This document shows, in pieces, positions 22,404 through 31,742 of a stretch of DNA of 64,000 nt (positions are counted from its first letter, which is position 1; each line of letters starts with the position of its first letter). The translations under genes were made by a program, and so were the position numbers. Source of the stretch: Ascochyta rabiei (lineage: Eukaryota; Ascomycota; Dothideomycetes; Pleosporales; Didymellaceae). The stretch covers positions 2,403,501 to 2,467,500 of the forward strand of contig NC_082408.1 of the NCBI RefSeq assembly GCF_004011695.2, given 5' to 3'. A model generated the notes under the pieces. It ran no database searches. It was not told where the DNA came from and worked only from the letters and a program-made list of their open reading frames with translations.

Positions 22404-22772
22404 AGCCGTCTCACTCGCCCTCTCCGCCAAGTCCGAGCAGAACCTCAGCCTGCTCGCCCTCGATGGCGACGGCGTCCGCAGCCTCTCGGTGCTTCAGTTC
22501 GTGGAATATTCAATGGACAACATCGACCCGGGGTCGTTACCGAAGTCTTGCGACTACTTCGATATGATTGGAGGCACTAGCACTGGCGAATGTGTGGTGA
22601 TTGCCCTACTGAATGCACTGTTGACGAGAAGCACAGGCTTATAGCGACCCTGCTGGGTCGGCTGCGAATGACGGTCGACCAGTGCGTTGACGCATGTGTT
22701 GCTGTTGGACAGGATCTTCTAGAAACAGAGACACCGCGCGACGATCAAAAGCCAGGTCCAAGGCCGATTTGA
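22404..22772 (+). pseudogene. Patatin-like phospholipase domain, fragment
   Basis: One frame reads NLSLLALDGDGVRSLSVLQF, the oxyanion-loop motif of patatins (usually DGGGVRG; here DGDGVRS). It continues with CDYFDMIGGTSTGE, containing the catalytic Ser in GTSTG. After about 50 nt a second frame reads LIATLLGRLRMTVDQCVDA, the next conserved patatin helix. The gap may be a decayed intron, since no donor/acceptor pair restores phase cleanly. The second half of the domain with the catalytic Asp is absent, so it is not an active lipase. In fungi such domains occur alone or as the N-terminal effector of NLR proteins; no NACHT/NB-ARC sequence follows here. Confidence 0.65.
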
Positions 22773-22781
22773 TTCTGTCCC

Positions 22782-23602
22782 TCAGGGTATTCCATGATTG
22801 CCCATTCCCCTTTTGTGCTGCTGTGCCAAGAATTTCTTGTCCTTGCGCTTTTCGCCAAATATGATAGCTCCGTCTTGCGGCAGATCAAAGGGAGGCAGGT
22901 TTACGCCAGGTGGTGACTTCTTTTGCAGCTTATTCGTCCGCTTAACAAGAAGTTGAGGGTGCTTCGTACACAAGTTTGGATCTTCAATGCACTTCACGCA
23001 AGGCTGAAAGATAGAGTGATCCCTGAAGTCCCACCCCATGTTGTCGACAAGTTCCCAACACACTTCATTTCCGTAGTATGTTGCCACTTTTCCGAGGCGC
23101 TTTATACTTGCGGCTAGATAGTTGCGCTTGAAGCCCCCAGGAAGCGGGTACCAGTGTCTGCATACTTGATCTGTCTGCTTAGGGGTCATTAGCTCCCCCA
23201 TGTGTTGTCCGACTAAAACCGGGATGATCTTGGCAGGGGGCATCCACCAAGGCTTAGTCCCAGAGCGCAACCCATGGGCGGTGGGTTGAACGTCCCGTCT
23301 CCGGGCAATAGACCCCCCTAAGTGTGTGTTAGTTCCAGTAGGTCCCAGCCGCGTATGGCGGTCTTGCCTACGCTCCTCGTCCCTCTGGCTCCCTCGTCAC
23401 TCTCGGCGTCTTTGGTCATACGCTTGAGAATTTGACCGTAAATCTGCTTGACCATATCCCCGATGCGTATATCGGGATCACCCTCAAGGATGTGCTTAAT
23501 CACGATCTCATTCGCATGGTTGCGGTCTTGTAATACCTCTTTCGCCTGACCCGCGACCGCTCGCTCGACTGCAAAACGCGGAGAGTCAGGCTCGCTACAC
23601 AA
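22782..23602 (-). CDS. Hypothetical protein, probably two exons
   Basis: Two minus-strand reading frames, 23602 to 23318 and 23270 to 22782, look like parts of one gene separated by an unresolved intron or frameshift near 23270-23330. The first contains EIVIKHILEGDPDIRIGDMV and ILKRMTKDAESDEGARG. The second contains MPPAKIIPVLVGQHMGELM, GKVATYYGNEVCWELVDNMG, a Cys cluster CVKCIEDPNLCTKH that could bind metal, and a basic C-terminus ending HKRGMGNHGIP. No family recognised. The 5' end overlaps the region where the plus-strand helicase relic becomes readable, so the true start is uncertain. Confidence 0.45.
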
Positions 23603-26600
23603 GCTACATAGTCAGATTCGTGTGCTACGTTCTGCGCATTATTGCTGACGAAGAGGCCCGAGCTGCACAACGAAGTGGGGGTGAGGCAAGCGACGATAGC
23701 GACGAGCAAGGACACGACGACGACAAAGAAGCAGAAGAAGAGGAAGAGGACGAAGAGGAGGAAAGCGATCGTGGCAGCGATATGAACAGCACCGCACGTA
23801 GCTCACGGTCAGCACGGTCAGCACGGTCAGGCGAGTCAGAAGACGACGCCGGAAGCAACAACAGCAGCAGCCGTCGCCCGCAGCGCAGGAAGAAAAAGAC
23901 AGACTACATGATGGATGCACGTGAGCTGTTCTGTTGGCAGGGCTCGCAGCGCTTGCGGGCAATGCAGCTATGGGCCGCTTTGGAAGGTGGCGATTGAGGG
24001 GCTCAGATGCGGGTATTGCTCGACACGCTTACGGCGTTCTTCTTTGCTTTAACAGGCGGTAAACCGCTTAGCAACGGGCTTATTTACTTTCTTGCTGTGT
24101 TAGGCATTAACGCAGAGCTAGGCTGCTTGCGCACAGCAAAGAACTACTTGTACATGCTTGCCAGCGTAGTGTACTACGTGCGTGTGCTTAGTGTAGAAAA
24201 GCTGCTTCTGTCTGCGTGCCGCGATGAACAGACCAACAACAACTGGCAGCTGTTCTTGGCAGCACAAAAGCAGTATCTGGCTAACGGCTTGTATGGCCTA
24301 ATGAGCGAGATAATTAACATGCTGGCGTACAGCAAGCACGTCGCGCTAGAGGCAGGCAACGCCAGCAATGCGTACTGGTCACAGGACAAGAAAATCTTCT
24401 ACTTGCACGGCTGGCAGATCTACATCAGCCGCTTCCGCAAGATAGCGCAGGACGTAGTAACAGAGGCTGAGCAGATGCTGTGGCAGGAGTTGTGCTGGGT
24501 GGCGAGGAAAGAAGACTGGTTTGCCGTCGAGCTGGACAAGGTTGTCGACGACGTCTTGTTCACAAAGCGCCGCTAGCCGTTCATAAGCCGGCGGGAAAAT
24601 GGGCTCGACAGAGGGCTGGAGTGGATGCTCACGCAAGCAAAGCAGACAGAGGAAGGCTACAGACTGTACTTAAGCGACGGCAAGTGGAACGTGAAGCAGG
24701 TCAGGCGGTACTTGCGTTGCGTAGACCGCTTTCTGGTGCTGTTGTTAGTGGGCAAGCACATGGTGTCTAGACAGCCCAGCCAAGGGTTAGAGGTGACAAC
24801 GATACGTTTTCAGAACAGGCTGCTGTAAGACTGCAATGTTGTTATTGTAGAGGGACAGGTAATAACGGTTGTGCGCTACTACAAGTCGCAGTCGCAGTAG
24901 GACAAGCCAAGGGTGGCGCCGCGCTTCTTGCCGCTGCGGCTGGGGCAGGTTATGGTTATGTACTTGGCATACGCGCACCTGTTCTGGGAGTATTTGACTG
25001 TAAAGGTGCTCGGCGGCAGCTTCAGCGACTACGTGTGGGCGGGCGAGCATGGGCAGCCGTAGGGGACGGATCAACTGACTCAGGCGCTGCAGCGCGCGAC
25101 GGGCAAGAGACTTAGAGTGGAGCTGCACATGCTTAACTACCGACACGCCGCTGTCGGCATTAGGAGGGAGAAGGTGGGACCGGCGTTCGGCAAGGGCTAT
25201 TAGGACGAGATGGGTGAGGTAGAAGACGCCGAGGTGGACTAAGGAGAGGAGGACTTAATAGAGCTGCGGAACGCGTAGACGACGGTGATAGGGGTAAGCA
25301 ACTACAGCGTGCTAATTAACATTGGCAAGCATCTTAGCGCGCGCTTGATTAAAGCGTTCTGGACGCTCAGCAACGCGTGGCACAGCTTCTTAGGGGTGGA
25401 GAAACGTGAAGCACCGCAGGAAGAGGCGCAGACGAGTAACGTGGACTCGAGCAGACGAGCAAAGAAGCGACGGCGCAGCAACGATGACAGCGAAGATGAG
25501 AAAGAAGAGGGCAGAGAGTTTGTACGGCGACAGAGACCGTTCCAAGTCAGCAACGTGAAAGAGGCAGTCATCCGCAGGGCGATGCAGCAGGTGCTCGGTC
25601 AGGAGGAGGTTAGCTTCAGGTTGGTTGAGCAAGAGCAGGCACTGCACGCGGTGATGGACAGGCAGACGCCGCTGGTAGTTGTGCTGCCAACAGGCGGAGG
25701 TAAGAGCTTGCTGTTCAGCGTGTTGGCTTGCTTAACGGACGCTGGGGTAACAGTAGTTGTGTTGCTGTAACAAGCGCTGATAGAGGACTTAGTAAGCCGC
25801 ATGCAAAAGTGCGGCATTAACTGCATTAAGTAGAAGCACAGAGAGAGCAACCTGGCAAGCGTGGTTGTGGTCAGCGCAGACATGGCTGGTGACACAAGAA
25901 GTGACGGCAACTTTATAGGGTACGCGAACATGCTGCACAGCAAAGGGCTGCAGCGGCGGGTGGTGGTAGACAAGTGTTATCTCGTCTTCACGTTGAGCGA
26001 CTGGCGGCTGAAGCTGGCAGAGTTGAAGAACTTGCGGCTGCTGCCGTGCCCGATTGTGCTGCTCACAGCAACGCTTCTGCTGGTGCGGGAGGGTGAGCTA
26101 GCAACAAGCATGCTGATGCTGTGCTTAACGTACATCTGGGCAAGCACCGTACAGCTAAACATGCAGTACTACGTGTTGTAGTGCGAGCGTGGCAAGGCGC
26201 AGGAGACAGCGGTGGCAATGTGTCAGCGACAGCAGCAGCTACTGCTTAGCAGAAGCTAGAAGGGCGTAGTGTACTGTCGCAGCAAGCAGCGGTGTGAAGA
26301 GCTAGCTGAGGTGGTGGGATGCGGACGCTATCACGCCGACGTGCCCGACCGTGGGGACCGAGTGAAGCAGTGGTTGATAGAAGGAAGGCTGATGACAGCG
26401 ACGTCAGCGCTACGCACAGGAGTAGACTTCTTCGGAATTGTGTTCATACTGCACGTGGGGATGCCGTGGACGCAGGAGAGTGGGCGTGGGGGGCGAGCTG
26501 GCGAAAGGGTGGATTCGGTGGTGTTGGTGGAGCAGAGCAGGGCGAGGTGGAGCGGATGATGAACACCCATTGGTGAAAAAGTGCACTAGGCACCCGAGCC

Positions 26601-26700
26601 GCGGGGTAGTAGTGCTGTGGTGAGGTGGAGGCCGAATCTGGCATAGCGCAGCAGATGAGGCGCTACGCCAGATTTGAGTTATCTCCTCCTGAGCTAGGCT
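23510..26700 (+). pseudogene. RecQ-type, telomere-linked-like helicase, RIP-degraded
   Basis: A plus frame reads from about 23510 (GLVIPLSPDPRPLARLQNAE, RFVCYVLRIIADEE) through an acidic low-complexity stretch (about 23690-23790). It then gives a long conserved region (LAVLGINAELGCLRTAKNYL; open 24007-24576) and the helicase core. Motif I is LPTGGGKSLLFS near 25690. The DEAH-like box near 25963 is VVVDKCYLV, where VVVDECHLV is expected (E to K, H to Y). Motif III LLTATL is near 26063. The C-terminal RecA fold is VVYCRSKQRCEELAE near 26268, then TSALRTGVDFFGI and motif VI QESGRGGRAGE near 26475. About a dozen in-frame TAG/TAA/TGA stops interrupt it. Architecture (long N-terminal region plus RecQ core) fits the fungal telomere-linked helicase group found in subtelomeres. 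Mutated motif II plus the stops make it inactive. Confidence 0.8.
26635..26674. repeat. Imperfect hairpin, 15-bp stem
   Basis: AATCTGGCATAGCGC at 26635-26649 pairs with GCGCTACGCCAGATT at 26660-26674 (one mismatch) around a 10-nt loop. It lies at the end of the helicase relic, where the frame still reads EVEAESGIAQQMRRYARFEL. It may be chance or a coding helix rather than a functional hairpin. Confidence 0.5.
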
Positions 26701-27381
26701 TAATCTGTATTTAATTCCTCACTACACTAAGGGTGAACACTCTCTACATGGTACTTTGCCTAAACACTCCGTGCGGTTATTGCATCGTTGGAGTTATAGG
26801 CAATCGCCACATTGCCAAGGACAATGCCTGCAACACCTATGTTCAAGATATCCCGACCTCGTGGAAGGCCCCGGAAGCACTTAACAGACAGCAGCAACAG
26901 AAGCAAAGAGAGCGAGCAATCGTCGACGACTTCACCAAACTCAGGTGCCTGACGCACCAGCTGACTTCATAAACTACGCGCCCGCACACCCAGGCGCTCC
27001 AACCATCACCCTTCCTGACCTCGGTCTTCGAATCAGCGCCGATATTCCCATCCCTCGACATCTCCTAGGTAGAGCTACATGGCTAAATACACTCAGCCCT
27101 CACTCCAATTCTTCTGGCTCTAATTGGTTCACATGTTTCGTGCTGGTCCAGGCTTAACCCGTCGCCCTTGCCTCATCAAAGTAGGCTCATCCTTTCGAGA
27201 CTCCTCCCTCTGCATGCTGAATACTACAAATTTATCCGCTTGCAACGTGCTTCGGCTATAGTAACGTACCTACTACGCTTCGAGGCATTTGAAGGTTTAT
27301 TGGAGGAAGCGAGGCAAGCCCCTCCTACTTCGCGAGTCTGAGGAGTATCACGGTGGAGCCGTATTCTAGTCTCCAAGGAAT
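26701..27381. other. Short ORFs, possible tail of the helicase or of a separate gene
   Basis: A plus frame at about 26733-26972 reads NTPCGYC and QQQQKQRERAIVDDFTKLRC. A second at 26945-27157 reads APTITLPDLGLRISADIPIP. Neither is assignable. No promoter or splice structure was recognised. Confidence 0.3.
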
Positions 27382-27780
27382 GTGAAGGACACACGTGATC
27401 GCCAGCAGCTCCAGGAGCTCGAGGAAGAGCGGGTACAACACCAAAAAGCTGAGACAAACAGGTTTCGTGAGGAGGAAAAGCACACAAAGACGAGGGAGAA
27501 GGAGAGGGGGCGTCAGGCGAGGGCTGCAGCTAAATTGGTGAGAGAGAAGGAGAAGGCTGGGACAGCTGCTGAACAGACCTCCAGGGCAGCTGCTCGCAGG
27601 ACTGAAAAACGACTCAAACAAAATCTTAAACCTTCTCCAAAGAGTAAGAAACGTAGCCTTAAAGCTCTTGCTCGAGCTACTACTAAAAAAAGAACTGTTG
27701 TAAGGCCTGGAGAGCCTGAAGGTATTGTAGAGGGCGCACCAGCTCTCAGGTCACCGCGTAGCCGCAACGTCACGCTTTGA
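27382..27780 (+). CDS. Highly charged coiled-coil hypothetical ORF
   Basis: A 132-residue reading frame, almost entirely Lys/Arg/Glu/Gln with a heptad-like helix (QLQELEEERVQHQKAETNRF, KHTKTREKERGRQARAAAKL), then a basic tail. Fungal Pogo/Fot transposases often end in such a basic coiled tail, so this could be a transposase C-terminus whose catalytic part was lost. The upstream 250 bp shows no DDE motifs. Alternatively it is the last exon of an unrelated nuclear protein. The nominal start codon is not a strong choice. Confidence 0.35.
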   Translation: MKDTRDRQQLQELEEERVQHQKAETNRFREEEKHTKTREKERGRQARAAAKLVREKEKAGTAAEQTSRAAARRTEKRLKQNLKPSPKSKKRSLKALARATTKKRTVVRPGEPEGIVEGAPALRSPRSRNVTL

Positions 27781-28131
27781 TATCAATAGCTAGATATATT
27801 AATTAAAACTATAGTTAGATATCACCACTAAGAACGAATCGCAATAATAGCTATTGTGCGAGGCTGTTTTGGTGTTCACGTGACTCGGTTTGGCTGGGGG
27901 GCCGGATTGGCCGTCATCATCGGTAATCCGAAGTGCCGTCGCGCCGGCCCAGTTTGCGCGTCGTTGCGTGTTTTGTCGCTACCTTGTCTAACCATCACCA
28001 CTTACACCACACGTTTTATTTCGCCATTTTGGTTTCTCTTACCCTTTCCGAATCACATACAACTCCGAGTGATTGCGTTGGCAACGACGACGCCTTAGCA
28101 AGATATTGGCGGCTGATATGTCTCTTTGAGG

Positions 28132-30525
28132 ATGTCTACGCAATCGCGGTCGCAAATTGTACAGTCTAAACCGATAGGCGAAGGACTAGATGGCTTTCGT
28201 AATACTTTCAGATCGATATGCGAAGACATCGGCGTCTCCAACTCCTCACAAGCGCTTGACCACGTGGGCTATGAAGGTTGTACAGGCTGAACATTTTTAC
28301 TGCACTTCTAACGCGTATTAGAAACCCAGGATTTGTTATTTAATCTTCTCTCTGCTTTGCGAGCCCTCCCGGCCGCTCGAATTCTGCAGTCCCGACATGG
28401 AGGCAAGACCCTTTTCCATGACCTCTTGAGACTCAATGCAGTGGTCAGCTCTGACCACTTCGACCACGGACGGATACGACCTCTACTCGATGCAATCATC
28501 AACAACCAGCCCGATGAGGTTGTTTGGAATAGGGCATACGAAGCCGTCACCGAATCCACGCCGCCGCCCCGCCCTTCCTCGTCCTTCCAACAAACACCGC
28601 TATCGATCAATACGGGCAGCTTCGCGAACTCGGCCGAGCACCGCAAACACGTCGACGATGTGCTGAAGGTGGAGCTAGGACACCTGTACGTTGGCGTACC
28701 CGGTTTCTTTGACGCATTCCTCGGAGATGTGCCGGGACTGGGAACAGCGGCACAGGTTGTGTTGGACAAGTGCAAAGAAGGAGACAGCCCGCTCTACCGG
28801 GTAGAGAGCGGCTGGCAGGGCTGGCCTGAAGGGGCGAATGAGAAGGGTGTCTTGAGCTGGTTTACACCGCTTATCGACCAACTTCTAGACTTTGCGGATG
28901 AGCACCTGTCAACACCCCGGAGTCCACGGCGACCGCTGGCACAGCCCCATCGATCCTTGCAAGGCTCTACGGCCGATCGCAAGCTGGACATTGGGTTTGT
29001 GGACAATCCGGATGCTGGCGTGGACTCGAAGTGCCGCTGGTCGCAGATCCTCATACCTGGAGAGCTGAAGAGCAACCCGTCAGCCGACAAGGCGTCTAAG
29101 GCCTGGCTTGACCTGGGCCGGTACGCAAGGGAGGTGCTCGCCGCGCAAGACAGCCGCCGCTTTGTTCTTGGCTTCACTCTCTGCGGACCCTTTATGCGGC
29201 TGTGGGAATTCGACCGACTCGGGGGCATCGCCTCTGAACAGTTCGACGTCAACGAGGATGGACTGCAGTTTGTGTCTGCAATGCTTGGGTTTCTGTGGAT
29301 GAACGAGGCGCAGCTGGGGTTCGATCCGACTATCGTCACAGTCGGAGACAAGCGGTACATCGAGATTGAGCGTGAGAATGGGAACGAGCGCCTTGTCGTT
29401 GACAAGGTCATAAAAAGGGTGCCCTGCGTCGCTGGTCGCGCAACAACCTGCTGGAAAGTTCATCGAGAAGAAGACCCTCGCACGCCGCTCGTTGTCAAAG
29501 ATTCATGGCAGTTTCCGGAGCGCGAAGAGGAGGGCGAGCTGCTACGCGAGGCGACAGAGAAGGGGGTGAGGAACGTCGCGAGGTATTTCCACCATGAGAC
29601 GGTCAGTGTAGGTGGTCAAGACGACGACATCCGCGCAAACGTACGGAAAGGGCTGGACATAACGAAAGCAGTGAACTACATGCCAAAAAGGCCGATGCCG
29701 CCGCCAAACAACACAGGACGTCGTGTGTCGCGGAAAGATGAGAGCAGCAGCGTAGCCGGAAAGAAACGATCTTCGAGCTCCACGAACGCCCCGCTGCCGC
29801 CCAGCAAGCGCCCTTGCTCGAGCTCTTCAACAAAACCTGCGATTGCGAATAGGGTCCACCGTCGTGTCATCGTCCGCGACTACGGGAAGGCTATTTACAA
29901 AGCAAGCTCTCTAGCCAATCTGCTTACTGGATTTGAGCAATGCATCGAAGGATACGAGTCTCTCCAATCGCGAGGCAGCATGCTTCAGCGCGACATATCG
30001 CTGAACAACCTCATGGTGAACGAGGACGACGAAAACCCGTCCTGGCGGGCGTTCTTGATTGATCTTGACCTTGCGATCCATGAGCAGCGGGAGATGTCGT
30101 CAGGGGCGCGTGGGAAGACCGGCACGCGGGCGTTCATGGCCATTGGGGTGCTTCTAGACGACGAACAGCATTCGTTTATGCACGATCTCGAGTCGTTCTT
30201 CTGGGTGCTGTTCTGGATATGCATCCACTATGATGGGCCAGACAAGGACATTGGGGCAACTGAATTTGAGTGTTGGAACTACGAGAGCGATCAGAAACTG
30301 GCAGGTTCAAAGAAGAGTGTGGTAGATGATGAGAGGGACTTTCTCAAGCTTGCGCGGACGAATTTCACGCCATTTTACCAACCATTGATCTCGTGCGTCA
30401 ATAGGCTGAGGAGGAAAGTATTCCCCGACGGTGGGAGATGGAGAGTCCCAAATCCAAAGCTGTACACGGAAATGAAGGGCATCCTTCGGGCAGCACGGGA
30501 TGACTTGGAGGAGTTGGACGGATAG
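28132..30525 (+). CDS. FunK1 fungal-type protein kinase, intact
   Basis: Exons 28132-28276 and 28322-30525 are joined by a 45-nt intron (GTTGTA...TTCTAAC...TATTAG) in phase 1, giving 782 residues without a stop. The start ATG (MSTQSRSQIVQSKPIGEGLD) lies in GAGGATGTC. The kinase signature of the FunK1 family is in the last third: catalytic loop MLQRDISLNNLMV (about residue 600), metal-binding FLIDLDLA (about 625; D-L-D replaces DFG, normal for this family), activation-segment GTRAFMAIGVL, and HDLESFFWVLFW (about 668). A Ser-rich linker with basic KKRSSSSTNAP and PPSKRPCSSSS lies before it. The N-terminal half is the usual FunK1 extension (GWPEGANEKGVLSWFTPLID, GFTLCGPFMRLWEFDRLGGI). Substrates are unknown for the family. 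It is strikingly undamaged compared with its neighbours. Confidence 0.9.
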
Positions 30526-30694
30526 GGAGATTCATCATTCGGTATGCTCGAGAAACAAATCCATGAACACAACCAGTTACTTTCTATATCTATCTGGCGT
30601 AGGAAATGCATCCGTTTTGGGAGGTCTTGTGCAGATTGGAAACTCCTTATGCAGCTTGCCTAGATCCCACGTGATACGGAGAAGAACCTAGCAC

Positions 30695-31640
30695 TTAGAG
30701 ATTCCTGTCGGCCTGATGGTCTCCAAGCTTAAGTCCATGGTATCCCGACTTCTCCTCAGAACCATCCTTATTCCTGAAGGCGCACAGGATTAATTGACCC
30801 TTTGCGCGGTCTTCCTCTTTGTACATACTAAGCCCATGCTTAAGGAGAAAGTGGTATTCACTGCACCAGCTCTTCTTAAGATAAACCTTCTCATTATCTG
30901 TATAAGGCGAATCCCCATCGCCGCCGTCTGCCGACTCGGTTATGGTGTTAATGGGGGCACTCTCAAACTTGAATCCCCACCACTTCCGCTGTTGGATAAA
31001 ATCCCATTAACAGCCTGACATGTACTATCCTTCCCGCCTAAGCGCATGTGAACCTAAATCTGGACCCGTTAGTTAGTCTCTCACTTTTACAGCAGAAAGC
31101 GGCCAATTAATGTCAAAATAGGCCATGTTCTTGCCCTGGCTGTCTCTGATAGTTCCTTTGGATTTCGAATTGAAGGAGATTTCTACAACATGGCTGTCGG
31201 AAGAATTGATCGGACTCCCAGTGACGTTGCAGAGGAAATCAGGCACGTGCAGAACTTTGTTGAGATTAAGAGAGCCATGTGAAGATACACCTGATAGATT
31301 GGGCGAACGCTTGGTGGGAATCTTGACGGTACCTATTCCTAGTACCAGCAGATGCTGGGGTGGAGAAGTGAAAGGTGGAATGTCGATAGTGGAAGCAAAG
31401 GGCGTATATGTCTTAAACCAGCCGGTATCTTTTGCGACGCTAATTAACAGACGTTAATGATGGGCATGTCTTTGCAGCCTGTACCCCACTTACTGGACGT
31501 TGGAAGTGTTCAGAAAGACCCAGTCAGGGCATAGAGATAAATCAAGATTTGCGGTTATTGTTTTTGTTGATATAATTGACACCAGACAGTATACAGTTAG
31601 AAGATGTGTGCGTGGTTGTTTACATGTATAGAGCAGTCTA
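30695..31640 (-). CDS. Copia-protease-like (TNT1-94-like beta-barrel) protein, spliced, 5' end unresolved
   Basis: Minus-strand exons 31494-(about 31640), 31085-31439 and 30695-30988 are joined by introns of 54 nt (31440-31493, GTAAGT...TTAATTAG) and 96 nt (30989-31084, GTGAGA...CAACAG). Both joins keep frame. The first junction yields CPDWVFLNTSNVHVAKDTGW FKTYTPF, the start of the retropepsin-like beta-barrel of Copia polyproteins. This continues with VLGIGTVKIP and LNKVLHVPDFLCNVTGSPIN. The C-terminal exon (WWGFKFESAP, KKSWCSEYHFLLKHGLSMYK) is not retrotransposon-like and ends at TAA 30695-30697. No reverse transcriptase or integrase is attached, and canonical introns interrupt the domain, so it may be a co-opted host gene. 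No in-frame ATG was found in the first exon; an upstream exon is likely. In the WVLDSGA position it has WVFLNTS, so the protease Asp is missing. Confidence 0.6.
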
Positions 31641-31742
31641 ACTCAAGGCCGCGTTTATAAGCTCTGAAAAATGTAAAAGCTAGGTTTGCGCGAGGTTGTC
31701 TTAGCAATATGCGGGGAACTTCCTGTGGTTGCGCTCATTATC

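Noticed and set aside
28308..29463. Minus-strand ORFs of 127-205 codons
   Set aside because: Antisense shadows of the intact FunK1 kinase exon.
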